Assembly: GCF_030817195.1 (NCBI RefSeq)
Contig: NZ_JAUSYZ010000001.1
Span: forward strand, 1,364,001-1,428,000
DNA: 64,000 bases
Direction of reading: 5' to 3'
Source: Arthrobacter globiformis
GTDB taxonomy: Bacteria > Actinomycetota > Actinomycetes > Actinomycetales > Micrococcaceae
The first letter of the stretch is position 1; each line of letters opens with the position of its first letter. The notes beneath the pieces are model-generated. The model saw nothing but the letters and a program-made list of their open reading frames with translations, ran no database searches and was not told where the DNA came from. Made by a program: the position numbers and the translations under genes. Below, in pieces: positions 1 to 7,918 of this stretch.

Positions 1-2
1 AG

Positions 3-1280
3 CGCTCGGACACCGTGGCCCGGCAGCTCGCCCCACAGGACGGACTGTTCACCGTGGCTGAACGGGGCGAGGGTGCGGCACCGCTGCGGGTGGTGTCCAG
101 CATCGTGGACGCCATCTCGGGACGGGACAACCCGGTCGCCGTCATGGACCGGATCGCCGCGCCGGAAACGCTGATGGTCACGCTGACCGTCACGGAGAAG
201 GGCTACCGGATCGACCCGCATACCGGATCCCTCAACCTGGAGGATGCGGAGGTCCGCGCAGACCTCGAGGGCCGTGCCCCGCTCACTGCCATCGGCCAGA
301 TCGCGCGTGGCCTGCAGCAGCGGTCGCGCACCGGGGCCGGGCCGCTCACGGTGGTCTCATGCGACAACCTTCCCGCGAACGGCGAACTGACCCGGACGCT
401 GGTGCACGCCTTCGCCGCGGCCCTGCCGCCCGAGGAGTCGGAACCGCTGCTGGCCTGGCTGGACGCCAACGTCACGTTCCCCAGCACCATGGTGGACCGG
501 ATAGTGCCGGCCACGACGGCGGGTGACCTGGACGCCGTCGAACGTGAACTGGGACTGCGGGACGAGGCCGCGGTGGTGGCCGAACCGTTCATGCAGTGGG
601 TCATCGAGGACAATTTCGCCGCGGGACGTCCGCGGTGGGAGGACGCCGGAGCGCTGTTCAGCAGCGACGTCGCGGCCTGGGAAGCGGCGAAGCTGCGGCT
701 GCTGAATGCCAGCCACTCGCTGCTGGCGTATCTCGGTCTCGCCGCCGGCAAGGTGACCATCAGCGACTCCGTGGCCGAGGGGGCGTTCTTCACTGCCGCC
801 CGGCGCATGCTGGCCGAGGACGTCCTGCCCACCATCACCCTCCCGGAGGGTCTCGACGCGGACGAGTACTGCGCCCAGGTGCTGACGCGGTTCGCCAACC
901 CCGCCCTGGGCCACACCACGGCGAAGGTGGGCAGTGACGGTTCACAGAAGATCGGCCTGCGCCTGCTCAGCACCGTGCGCGGAAACCTCGACGCCGGACG
1001 GGAACCCCGGTGGGCAGCGCTCGCCGTTGCTGCGTGGATGCGGCACGTCGCCACCACGCCTGCGGACCGACTAAACGATCCGCTGGCCGCCGAACTCCAT
1101 GCCGCGCTGCCGGCCTCGGGGGACGCGGCGGATGTGGTCCCGGCGCTGCTGGGCTGCCGCAGTGTCTTCGACGCCGAATTGGCCCAGAATCAGGGGTTCG
1201 CAGACCTCCTCATCCACTGGTACAGCATCATCGACACGCACGGGCTTGAAGGCCTGAGAAAAGAGATCAACCATGGCTGA
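3..1280 (+). CDS. Mannitol dehydrogenase / fructuronate reductase family oxidoreductase, 5'-truncated by window edge
   Basis: NAD-dependent polyol/hexuronate dehydrogenase family (MtlD/UxuB). The frame is open to the left edge, reading RSDTVARQLAPQDGLFTV, which matches the family some 60-70 residues from the usual start, so the N-terminal GxGxFHRAH part of the Rossmann fold is outside the window. The active-site signature K-x4-N-x2-H is visible in KLRLLNASHS near base 700. It overlaps the next gene, a KDPG aldolase, by 8 bp, so the two are co-translated. With that partner, fructuronate reductase (fructuronate to mannonate in hexuronate breakdown) is more likely than mannitol dehydrogenase. 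The family is clear; the exact substrate is inferred. Confidence 0.87.
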   Translation, partial: RSDTVARQLAPQDGLFTVAERGEGAAPLRVVSSIVDAISGRDNPVAVMDRIAAPETLMVTLTVTEKGYRIDPHTGSLNLEDAEVRADLEGRAPLTAIGQIARGLQQRSRTGAGPLTVVSCDNLPANGELTRTLVHAFAAALPPEESEPLLAWLDANVTFPSTMVDRIVPATTAGDLDAVERELGLRDEAAVVAEPFMQWVIEDNFAAGRPRWEDAGALFSSDVAAWEAAKLRLLNASHSLLAYLGLAAGKVTISDSVAEGAFFTAARRMLAEDVLPTITLPEGLDADEYCAQVLTRFANPALGHTTAKVGSDGSQKIGLRLLSTVRGNLDAGREPRWAALAVAAWMRHVATTPADRLNDPLAAELHAALPASGDAADVVPALLGCRSVFDAELAQNQGFADLLIHWYSIIDTHGLEGLRKEINHG

Positions 1281-1896
1281 CGCCACCAGCGTTTTGCATG
1301 TTTCTCCGGTCATCCCTGTGGTGACCATCGAGGACCCGCAGCATGCGGTTCCGGTTGCCCGGGCCCTGGCCGACGGCGGCGTCCGGATCATCGAGCTCAC
1401 CCTGCGGACCGACACGGCGCTCACCTCGCTGAAGGCCATCGCCAACGAGGTTCCGGACATCCTCGTGGGCGCCGGCACGATCCTCACTCCCGGCCAGGCC
1501 GACGCCGCCGTGGCCGCGGGTGCGCAGTTCCTGGTCAGCCCCGGGGTGACGCCGTCACTGCTGGAGCACATGCTCTCCCTCGAGGTGCCGGTGCTTCCGG
1601 GCGTGGCCACGGTGGGCGAGGTGATGGCGGTGCTGGAGCGCGGGCTGGACACCATGAAGTTCTTCCCGGCCGGTCCTGCCGGTGGCCCGTCGTACCTGGC
1701 GGCCATCGGGGCACCCGTCCCGCAGGTGACGTTCTGCCCGACCGGCGGCATCAGCCTGGCCACGGCGCCGGACTACCTCAAACTGCCCAACGTCCGCTGC
1801 GTCGGGGGAAGCTGGCTGACGCCGCGTGCCGCCGTCGAAAGCGGGGACTGGCAGCTGATCACCGAACTGGCCCGGGAAGCGGCAGTCCTGTCCTGA
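1273..1896 (+). CDS. eda: 2-dehydro-3-deoxy-phosphogluconate (KDPG/KHG) aldolase
   Basis: Class I aldolase that cleaves KDPG to pyruvate and glyceraldehyde-3-phosphate in the Entner-Doudoroff and hexuronate routes; cytosolic TIM barrel. At 207 aa it has the normal family length. Visible active-site elements are Glu41 in IIELTLRT, the GAGT loop at 66-69, and the Schiff-base Lys129 in DTMKFFPAG. The ATG at 1273 lies inside the end of the preceding dehydrogenase gene (8-bp overlap), indicating translational coupling. It is the last gene of this operon: the next 120 bp contain no gene and an inverted repeat. Confidence 0.93.
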   Translation: MADATSVLHVSPVIPVVTIEDPQHAVPVARALADGGVRIIELTLRTDTALTSLKAIANEVPDILVGAGTILTPGQADAAVAAGAQFLVSPGVTPSLLEHMLSLEVPVLPGVATVGEVMAVLERGLDTMKFFPAGPAGGPSYLAAIGAPVPQVTFCPTGGISLATAPDYLKLPNVRCVGGSWLTPRAAVESGDWQLITELAREAAVLS

Positions 1897-1960
1897 TGAA
1901 AGTTGCCCCGTTTCTACTTGACCGTAGATCTGCCTTCGGGACGGGCGTAGAGTCGGGAAA

Positions 1961-1980
1961 GACCGGTCCTAAAACCGGTC
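1961..1980. repeat. 7-bp perfect inverted repeat with 6-nt loop
   Basis: GACCGGT at 1961-1967 is the exact reverse complement of 1974-1980. It lies 36 bp before the start of the small gene at 2017, so it could be an operator or a hairpin in the 5' leader. No T-run follows, which argues against a terminator for the aldolase operon. Confidence 0.4.
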
Positions 1981-2016
1981 GCAGCCTGAACAGACGCACA
2001 ACCTAAGGAGTTCATC

Positions 2017-2202
2017 ATGAACTTGGGCAACATGATCAGGAATGCCGCAGGACGTATTTCCGGCCGGACCACGCACGGAACAACCGGTGGGTACACGAGG
2101 GGCACCAGGCCCTACACCACGGGACGGCCCTCAGCCATGGGCCGTGGCCGCACCGCTGGAGGACTTGGGGACAAGATCCGCCACATGCTTCACAGGCACT
2201 GA
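2017..2202 (+). CDS. Small basic Gly/Arg/Thr-rich protein, function unknown
   Basis: A 61-aa protein with a good ribosome binding site (AAGGAG, 2004-2009, 7 nt before the ATG). The middle is low complexity and strongly basic (GGYTRGTRPYTTGRPSAMGR), with eight Arg and about fourteen Gly. The tail GDKIRHMLHRH is helical and positively charged. No signal peptide or membrane segment is evident. The composition suggests nucleic-acid binding, but this is inference. It stands alone between a 20-bp inverted repeat upstream and a GC-rich hairpin downstream. I do not recognise the family. Confidence 0.6.
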   Translation: MNLGNMIRNAAGRISGRTTHGTTGGYTRGTRPYTTGRPSAMGRGRTAGGLGDKIRHMLHRH

Positions 2203-2256
2203 CACTGGAGCGCCTGCCGGGTCCTGACGTCCACGGCGAGGCAGCACTGTCCGCAG

Positions 2257-2289
2257 GGGAGGTTGCCGCGGTGAGCCGCGGGGCCTCCC
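2257..2289 (+). terminator. GC-rich stem-loop downstream of the small basic protein
   Basis: GGGAGG (2257-2262) pairs with CCTCCC (2284-2289), and inside it CCGCGG (2266-2271) pairs with CCGCGG (2276-2281) around a TGAG loop. There is no T-run, so it is a possible intrinsic terminator of the actinobacterial U-less type. Confidence 0.4.
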
Positions 2290-2394
2290 TTGCTGCTGAC
2301 TTCGACCGGGTCCCCCAAGGGGAGCGCAGGGCTGCTGGCCGCTCCCGGTGCCCGGGACCGCCGCCCCTCTAACCGTTCCTGGATGGAGGCTGGT

Positions 2395-2418
2395 CATAAT
2401 TTGATAAGTATGCTTATG
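2395..2418. promoter_or_regulatory. AT-rich palindrome upstream of the flavoenzyme gene
   Basis: In very GC-rich surroundings there is an AT island with nested inverted repeats: CATAA (2395-2399) with TTATG (2414-2418), and ATAAG (2404-2408) with CTTAT (2413-2417). It lies about 80 bp before the start codon at 2500. This is typical of a repressor operator overlapping a promoter. No adjacent regulator gene is present to assign it to. Confidence 0.45.
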
Positions 2419-2499
2419 ATATGTCTCCTCATGACGGCATGCAGATCCCGTTGGTGAGTTCAGGAAGGCCACAGCCAGGGCTGGTTGTTAGGGGAGTGC

Positions 2500-3468
2500 A
2501 TGTCATCGGCAAAGATTTACGACGTGGTGGTTATCGGAGGAGGAGCAGCCGGCCTCAGCGCAGCTGTCACTCTTTGCAGGTCACTGCGTTCGGTCCTGGT
2601 CATCGACGCGGGCGAGCCAAGGAACGGCCGTTCCTCGGGGGTGCACGGCTTCCTCACGCATGAGGGAATGCCGCCTGATGAGCTTCTTGCCGCCGGCCGT
2701 GCGGAAGTGCGGGTGCACGGTGGCGAGATCCTGCACGGCCGAGCAATCTCCGCTCGGGACGAAGGGGGTGTCTTCACCACTGAGCTGCAGGACCGGCAGA
2801 ATCTCCGTTCGCGGCGACTACTCATCTCTTCCGGCTTTGAGGATGAGCTGCCGGAGGTGCCCGGTATCAGGGAGCGGTGGGGCCGCGACGTGCTGCACTG
2901 CCCGTACTGCCACGGCTGGGAGATCCGCCACCGGGCGATAGGAGTACTTGCGACAGAACCTGCCGCTGTAAAGGAGGCGCTGCTTTTCCGGCAGTGGAGC
3001 GGGAACGTCACCTTCTTCCAGCACCTCTCGGGGGACTTGGGCGGTGGCGAACGCGAACAGCTTGAGGCCCGGTCGGTCCACATTGTCGAAGGCGCCGTAA
3101 CGTCGCTGGAGTTAGCAGGAGACGCCCTCGCCGGAGTGCGCTTGGCATCCGGTCTGGTTGTCGCATGTGAATACCTCGTCGTGAGCCCCAAGGCCAAGAC
3201 GGAGTCGCCGCTGCTGCAGTCCCTCGGGCTTCAGCAAACAGGCGCCGGGCAAGGTCAGCATGTGACCACGGACCCGGATGGATTAACTGCCGTTCAAGGC
3301 GTCTGGGCCGCCGGAAACATCTGCGACCCAACAGCGCAACTAATAACGGCAGCCTCGGCGGGGGTCAAGGCAGCCACGGCTATCAACGCCGATCTTGTCG
3401 ACGAGGACACCCGGCGTGCAGTTGAAGCCGCCAGGCGAGCTCCCTTCCCGAGGGCGGCTCTGTCTTAG
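2500..3468 (+). CDS. Thioredoxin-reductase-like FAD-dependent dithiol oxidoreductase (CPYC type)
   Basis: A 322-aa flavoprotein with FAD-binding GGGAAG at residues 13-18 and a redox pair Cys134-Pro-Tyr-Cys137 followed by HGWE. A second FAD motif, WAAGNICD, lies near the end. CPYCHGWE is typical of thioredoxin-reductase-like oxidoreductases related to the dithiol oxidases GliT and HlmI, rather than of classical TrxB, which has CATC. The usual NADPH motif GxGxxA is also degenerate (GVLATEPAA). The natural partner may therefore be a low-molecular thiol or a dedicated protein. The ATG at 2500 follows GGGGAG; a TTG 15 bp upstream is less likely. No thioredoxin gene is adjacent. Confidence 0.82.
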   Translation: MSSAKIYDVVVIGGGAAGLSAAVTLCRSLRSVLVIDAGEPRNGRSSGVHGFLTHEGMPPDELLAAGRAEVRVHGGEILHGRAISARDEGGVFTTELQDRQNLRSRRLLISSGFEDELPEVPGIRERWGRDVLHCPYCHGWEIRHRAIGVLATEPAAVKEALLFRQWSGNVTFFQHLSGDLGGGEREQLEARSVHIVEGAVTSLELAGDALAGVRLASGLVVACEYLVVSPKAKTESPLLQSLGLQQTGAGQGQHVTTDPDGLTAVQGVWAAGNICDPTAQLITAASAGVKAATAINADLVDEDTRRAVEAARRAPFPRAALS

Positions 3469-3479
3469 TCCTAGAGGTT

Positions 3480-4676
3480 TTACTTCTCGCCGGCGCGCTC
3501 GAGTGCCTGGTCGTGCTCGGCGTGGGCCTGGCGGATGAGGTTCATGAACTGGGTTTCGTTGCGAATGAGGCGCTTGTACTTCTCCGGAAGCTTCCTCAGT
3601 TCCTGCTCCTCATGGACCAGCTTGTCGAAGATCCGCTCGCGCTCGGCAATGTCCGTCTCGTAGTTGAGGTCCACGTACGTGGTGGCGTGCCGCTTGGCGC
3701 CGGAGACCATGGTCTTGGCCTTGCCCTTGGGGCTGAGCACGGAGCCGATGATGGTGACTGCGAGCACGCCGAGGATCACACTGAGTGAGGTGCCGGTGCT
3801 GATTTCGATGACGTTCACGTGCTGACCGTCGTTGATGAACGGCAGCGTGTTCTCGTGCAGGGCGTGCAGGATCAGCTTTACGCCGATGAAGCCGAGGATG
3901 GCGGCGAGGCCGTAGGAGAGGTAGATGAGCCGGTCGAGGAGCTCATCGATCAGGAAGAACAGCTGCCGGAGGCCCATGAGCGAGAACGCCGTGGCCGTGA
4001 AGACGATGAACACGTTCTGCGTCAGGCCGAAGATGGCCGGGATGGAGTCCAGCGCGAAGAGAATATCCGTTCCGCCGATGGCCACCATCACCAGGAGCAT
4101 TGGGGTAAGGACTTTCTTCCCGTCCACCACGGTGAAGAGCTTGTCGCCGTCGTAATGCTCGGAGGCGGGCAGAAACTTCTTGGCGAGCCGGACCACGAGG
4201 GTTTCGCTGTCGTCGTCGTGATTTTCCGGTCTGAGCAGGTTGCCGGCCGTGACCAGAAGGATCAGCCCGAAGATGTAGAACACCCACGCGAAGCTGTTGA
4301 TCAGCGCGGCGCCGAGGAAGATGAAGCCGGTCCGGGCGAGCAGCGAGAAGACGATGCCGAACAGGAGCACCTTCTGCTGGTCTTTGCGGGGGACCCTGAA
4401 GCTGGTCATGATGATCAGGAAGACGAACAGGTTGTCCACGGACAGCGCCTTCTCGGTCACATAGCCGGCAAAGTACTCGGTGCCCATCTTGGAGCCGCCG
4501 AAGAACCAGACGCCGAGGCCGAACCCCAAGGCCAGGCCAACGTAGATGGCGGACCACGTGGCGGATTCCCTGAGGGACGGGGTGTGCGCCTTGCGGACGT
4601 GGAAGAAGAAGTCGAAGGCCAGGAGTGCGACGATTCCGGCGATCGTGAGGGTCCAGACGATAGGGGAAACTTCCAT
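3480..4676 (-). CDS. TerC/Alx-family integral membrane protein (putative Mn2+/metal exporter)
   Basis: A 398-aa polytopic membrane protein, about nine hydrophobic segments, with the conserved acidic motifs EKALSVDNLFVF (about 75-86) and GGTDILFALDSIPAIFG (about 200-216) of the TerC family. E. coli Alx and related TerC proteins are implicated in manganese export and in metalation of secreted enzymes. A charged soluble tail of about 70 residues follows the last membrane segment. The gene converges on the flavoenzyme gene with only 11 bp between stops. I found no recognisable yybP-ykoY manganese riboswitch upstream; instead a 66-bp palindrome lies 60 bp before the start. Confidence 0.88.
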   Translation of the reverse strand: MEVSPIVWTLTIAGIVALLAFDFFFHVRKAHTPSLRESATWSAIYVGLALGFGLGVWFFGGSKMGTEYFAGYVTEKALSVDNLFVFLIIMTSFRVPRKDQQKVLLFGIVFSLLARTGFIFLGAALINSFAWVFYIFGLILLVTAGNLLRPENHDDDSETLVVRLAKKFLPASEHYDGDKLFTVVDGKKVLTPMLLVMVAIGGTDILFALDSIPAIFGLTQNVFIVFTATAFSLMGLRQLFFLIDELLDRLIYLSYGLAAILGFIGVKLILHALHENTLPFINDGQHVNVIEISTGTSLSVILGVLAVTIIGSVLSPKGKAKTMVSGAKRHATTYVDLNYETDIAERERIFDKLVHEEQELRKLPEKYKRLIRNETQFMNLIRQAHAEHDQALERAGEK

Positions 4677-4736
4677 GCTGCCTCTTTCCTGAATGCGATT
4701 CGGGCGGAGCGCTTGGAATCAACCCTACCCAGCCTT

Positions 4737-4802
4737 CCCAACTGGCTGGCAGTTGTTGTCATTCTGAGTGCCCAGAACGACAACTATTGCCCGTCAGTTG
4801 GG
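4737..4802. repeat. 66-bp imperfect palindrome, family member 1
   Basis: Outer arms CCCAACTG (4737-4744) and CAGTTGGG (4795-4802) pair perfectly. The inner arms 4755-4766 and 4773-4784 pair 11 of 12 around the 6-nt loop AGTGCC. The 10 bp between outer and inner stems pair about 6 of 10. It lies between the 3' end of the ArsR-SRPBCC gene and the 5' end of terC, both on the minus strand. It has the same length and the same ends as the element at 5663-5728. Confidence 0.75.
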
Positions 4803-4847
4803 CGGGAGGGGACCTAGCCGGGGGAGGGGCCTAACCGGCGGCCGGCC

Positions 4848-5624
4848 TCAGCCGTACATCAGCGAGCCCGGCGTGGTGAGCTTTTCCCCGGTCTCCAGCC
4901 AGGTCTTCAGGCCGGAGAGGATCATGGGCCAGCCGCCGTAGAGCTGTTCGTTGGCGCCTTCGCGGAGCTGGTCGTGGGTGACGGTGAGGTGGCAGGAGTC
5001 GTCGCCGACGGGTTCGATTTCCCAGGTGACGCGGGAGGTGCCCTCGGCCTTGACGTCCTCGCCCCAGAGCGCGCGCATGGTCTGCACCAGTCGCCGCGGG
5101 GGATCGACCTCCAGGTTTTCGCCCTCACCCAGGAGTGCCCCGGCTTTGGGGTTGCCCATCTCGAAACGGGAGCCCGGCGTCCAGTCCGACTTCAGCGTGT
5201 TCCCGAACTGGTACTTGCTGCGGATGTCGCTGTCCGTGATGGCTTCCCAGAGCCGTTCCGGAGTGGTCTTGATGTAGATTTCGAAGATCTTTTCCATGGG
5301 ACTTTCCAATCGGGTTTTGAGGTCGCTGAGCGCAGCGGCCCATGGTTCTGAATATTTACTCACCCAGCGGTCGTGGACGAGCCTGATGGGCACCGGATTG
5401 AGGAAGTGCAGTTTCTCGCGGCCGCGGCGCCGGGTCACCACGAGGCCGGCCTCTTCCAGGATCTTCAGGTGCTTCATGACGCCGAAACGGGTGATCTCGA
5501 ACCGTGCCTCCAGTGCGCTGAGGGTCTGGCCGTCCTCGCGGAAGAGCGCGTCCAGCAGGTCCCTGCGGATGGGGTCGGCGAGGGCCTTGAATACGGCGTC
5601 CACACGGTCAGGATAGGTGACCAT
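4848..5624 (-). CDS. ArsR-type HTH regulator fused to SRPBCC (AHSA1-like) domain
   Basis: 258 aa. Residues about 5-95 form an ArsR winged helix (VDAVFKALADPIRRDLLDAL, then FGVMKHLKILEEAGLV). Residues about 110-250 form an SRPBCC/AHSA1 ligand-binding fold (MEKIFEIYIKTTPERLWEAI, ending in a GWPMILSGLKTWLE helix). In many genomes these are two adjacent genes; here one chain carries both, so the SRPBCC domain may sense a ligand for the repressor. I chose the ATG at 5624 because the ArsR domain begins there; the frame is open for another 87 codons upstream but that stretch is not protein-like and enters recQ. A 16-bp palindrome covers the start codon, suggesting autoregulation. Confidence 0.86.
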   Translation of the reverse strand: MVTYPDRVDAVFKALADPIRRDLLDALFREDGQTLSALEARFEITRFGVMKHLKILEEAGLVVTRRRGREKLHFLNPVPIRLVHDRWVSKYSEPWAAALSDLKTRLESPMEKIFEIYIKTTPERLWEAITDSDIRSKYQFGNTLKSDWTPGSRFEMGNPKAGALLGEGENLEVDPPRRLVQTMRALWGEDVKAEGTSRVTWEIEPVGDDSCHLTVTHDQLREGANEQLYGGWPMILSGLKTWLETGEKLTTPGSLMYG

Positions 5625-5632
5625 ATGGTCAC
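5617..5632. promoter_or_regulatory. Perfect 16-bp palindrome across the ArsR-SRPBCC start codon
   Basis: GTGACCATATGGTCAC is perfectly self-complementary and contains the ATG of the regulator gene on the minus strand (5622-5624). ArsR repressors bind such 12-2-12-like or short palindromes near their own promoters, so this is the likely auto-operator. Binding here would block initiation of a short-leader or leaderless transcript. Confidence 0.6.
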
Positions 5633-5662
5633 ATGTCAACGGCCAGTGGCTTCCCTGGTTCG

Positions 5663-5728
5663 CCCAACTAGGTAGCAGGTCAGGGCGTTCCCAGCGCTGA
5701 GAACGCCCTGAGCTGCTACCTACTTGGG
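5663..5728. repeat. 66-bp near-perfect palindrome, family member 2
   Basis: Arms 5662-5690 and 5701-5729 are complementary over 29 positions with two mismatches, around a 10-nt loop whose core AGCGCT is itself palindromic. Ends are CCCAACTAG and CTACTTGGG. It lies in the 134-bp gap between recQ and the ArsR-SRPBCC gene, both minus strand. Aligned to the element at 4737-4802 it has equal length and 39 of 66 identical bases, and many differences are compensated in the opposite arm. Confidence 0.8.
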
Positions 5729-5758
5729 CCGGGGCGCAGACGGTGAGGCCCGACGGCG

Positions 5759-7507
5759 TCACCTCGCCAAAGTCAGCAGCTTCCCGTCGGTCACGGCCTG
5801 GCGGGAGAGGGTCTTGTAGCCCTCCTGCTCGAAGAGCACGGTGATCACGTCCTCCTCGTGCCGCATCACGATGCCCGAGCCCCATTCCTTGTGCACCACG
5901 GCGGCCTGGAGCGGGAACGGTTCCCCGCCCGCGGCGGCCGCGGCGCCGTCGTCGTAGTCCTCTTCGTAGGCGGAACCGTCGGCGCAGTTGTCACAGTTGC
6001 CGCACGGCTCGGTCAGGTCCTCACCGAAGTAGCCCAGCAGGAACTGGCGCCGGCAGGCGTCCGTCTCCGCGTAGCCGCGCGCCATCTCGATCCGCGAGCG
6101 GTCCACGCGCTGCCGCGCTTCGGCGAGTTCGACGGCGTGTTCCACCACCTTGGGCAGTTTGGCGCCGGGTTCCAGCCGGATTCCGCGCTTGAGGGCCTTC
6201 ACGGACCGGGTCTCCTGCAATTCATTCAGCAGTCCGGTGAGCCGGCGGCCGGGGATGCCTGTCTGCTCGGCGAGTGCCTTTTGGGTGACCGGCCCGTCGG
6301 CGGCGCGCAGGGCGGTGAGGACTGCGAGCAGCGCGTCCTCGTCCGGCTTGTGGGTGCCGAAGAACTTGCGCAGGCCGAGGTCCTCGGGCCGGTAGTGCAG
6401 GACGGCGGAAGCGGGCTGCCCGTCGCGGCCGGAGCGTCCGATCTCCTGATAGTAGGCGTCCAGGGACTCGGGGATGTCGGCATGGATCACGAAGCGGACG
6501 TTGGGCTTGTCGATGCCCATGCCAAAGGCGGTGGTCGCCACCACGACGTCGAGTTCGTCGTCGAGGAACTGCTCGTGGACCTGGTCCCGCTCACTCTGCT
6601 TCCGGCCGGCGTGGTACGCGGCGGCGCGGAGCCCGTGCCCGGCGAGTTCGGCGGCATAGGTTTCGGTGTCTTTGCGGGTGGCGGCGTAGAGCAGGCCGGG
6701 GCCCTTGAGCGCGGCGTGAAGTTCGGCCGCTTGCTCCACGACCGCGCGGTCCTTGTCCCTGTCCTCGAGGTGGCGGACGACGTCGAGCCTGATGTTGGGT
6801 CGGTCGAAGCCGTGGACCAGCACCAGCGGGTCCAACATGTGCAGGCGCTGCTGGATCTCGTCGCGCACCGGGGGAGAAGCGGTGGCGGTGAGCGCGGCGA
6901 CGGGCGGGTTGCCCAGCTGCCCGCGGACCTCACCGAGGCGGAGGTAGTCCGGGCGGAAGTCGTGGCCCCAGGAGGAGACACAGTGAGCCTCATCCACCAC
7001 GAACAGCGCCACGTCCATGGCGGCCAGCCGCTCCACCGTCTCGGCCTTGGCCAGCTGCTCGGGGGCCAGGAAGAGGAACGCGGCGTCGCCGCGCTCGGCG
7101 GCCTCCCAGGCGTCCTCCACCTCGGAGTCCTTCCGGCCGGAGTTGATGGCGACGGCGGACTCCCCGCCCAGGTCCTCCAGCAGGCCGTCCAGCTGGTCCT
7201 CCTGCAGCGCAATCAACGGGGAAACGACGACGGCGGGACCGCGCCTTGCGCTGTTGGCGGCGGTGCCGTCGGGGTGCTCCACGCCGCCGTGGCCGGCGTG
7301 GATGAACAGGGCGGCCACCTGGTAGATGGCCGACTTGCCGTAGCCGGTGGGCATCACGGCGAGGACGTCCCGGCTTTGGACGAGGGCGCGCATGCCGGCG
7401 AGCTGGCCGTCGCGGAGGTGGGGGAGGCCGAGCCTGTCGGCGGCGATGCGGCGGAGGGTGGACTCGTCGGCTCTATCGGTGGCGGCTGTGTCGGCGGCGT
7501 CGGTCAT
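5759..7507 (-). CDS. recQ: ATP-dependent DNA helicase RecQ
   Basis: A 582-aa superfamily 2 helicase unwinding DNA 3'-5' in recombination repair. Walker A PTGYGKS at 53-59, DEAH box at 172-175 followed by CVSSWGHDFRPDY (the RecQ aromatic-rich loop), motif VI-type IGRSGRDGQ near 345, and the zinc-binding cysteines C-x16-C-x2-C-x2-C near 470-495 are all visible. The C-terminus ends in a short beta-rich segment instead of a clear HRDC domain. Start chosen at 7507 (GGAG, 8 nt upstream) rather than the upstream in-frame codon. It stands alone; a 66-bp palindrome follows its 3' end. Confidence 0.94.
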   Translation of the reverse strand: MTDAADTAATDRADESTLRRIAADRLGLPHLRDGQLAGMRALVQSRDVLAVMPTGYGKSAIYQVAALFIHAGHGGVEHPDGTAANSARRGPAVVVSPLIALQEDQLDGLLEDLGGESAVAINSGRKDSEVEDAWEAAERGDAAFLFLAPEQLAKAETVERLAAMDVALFVVDEAHCVSSWGHDFRPDYLRLGEVRGQLGNPPVAALTATASPPVRDEIQQRLHMLDPLVLVHGFDRPNIRLDVVRHLEDRDKDRAVVEQAAELHAALKGPGLLYAATRKDTETYAAELAGHGLRAAAYHAGRKQSERDQVHEQFLDDELDVVVATTAFGMGIDKPNVRFVIHADIPESLDAYYQEIGRSGRDGQPASAVLHYRPEDLGLRKFFGTHKPDEDALLAVLTALRAADGPVTQKALAEQTGIPGRRLTGLLNELQETRSVKALKRGIRLEPGAKLPKVVEHAVELAEARQRVDRSRIEMARGYAETDACRRQFLLGYFGEDLTEPCGNCDNCADGSAYEEDYDDGAAAAAGGEPFPLQAAVVHKEWGSGIVMRHEEDVITVLFEQEGYKTLSRQAVTDGKLLTLAR

Positions 7508-7627
7508 GGTGGCAGCTCCATAGGGGGCGTTCCAGGGGCCGGGTGTCTTCAGCCGTGAATCCACCCTAGCCCCAGGCCCGCCCCGACGTCATGCTGCCCG
7601 ACGGGTCAGCCGGCCCAGCTCGACGGG

Positions 7628-7918
7628 TCAGCGGGAATGGGCCTGTCGATCCGCGGCCGGGAACCGTGTGTGCGAGTGGAGTCTTACGGTTGCGTGGCCG
7701 TGCCTGGACTTGGGGATGATGATTTCCCCGTGGCCGCCACGGCTCATGTCGCGGATGAGGCCTGTTCCTGCAATTTCCCTGGTGTAGGAAATCCCGGCAA
7801 CAGCAGCCTGCTTGGTGGGGTACGGGACTGAGGTCGCCACCAGAGTTCCAGTGCCATCCAGAAGCCTGACCCGGAAGCCGCCGTCCGGAGCATCGATGAT
7901 TTCGAAGTGTCCAGCCAT
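7628..7918 (-). CDS. DUF1508 (YegP-like) small protein
   Basis: 96 aa. The first 58 residues match the DUF1508/YegP fold: HFEIIDAPDGGFRVRLLDGTG, then VPYPTKQAAVAGISYTREI. This domain occurs singly or in tandem in small proteins of unknown function, probably interacting with itself. One copy is present here, followed by a basic tail (RHGHATVRLHSHTRF). The ATG at 7918 is preceded by GGAGGG. Single gene; neighbours are recQ upstream-unrelated and a permease. Confidence 0.8.
   Translation of the reverse strand: MAGHFEIIDAPDGGFRVRLLDGTGTLVATSVPYPTKQAAVAGISYTREIAGTGLIRDMSRGGHGEIIIPKSRHGHATVRLHSHTRFPAADRQAHSR

Noticed and set aside
1918..1953. TTGACC and TAGAGT as a promoter for the small basic protein
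   Set aside because: The spacer is 24 bp, too long for a sigma-70 promoter.
4677..4847. Manganese (yybP-ykoY) riboswitch before the TerC gene
   Set aside because: No conserved riboswitch core found; the pairing present is explained by the 66-bp palindrome.
5625..5885. N-terminal extension of the ArsR-SRPBCC protein
   Set aside because: Not protein-like, runs through the 66-bp palindrome and into recQ; the ArsR domain starts at the ATG at 5624.
5858..7558. Open frame of 566 codons opposite recQ
   Set aside because: Shadow frame; RecQ motifs are complete on the other strand.
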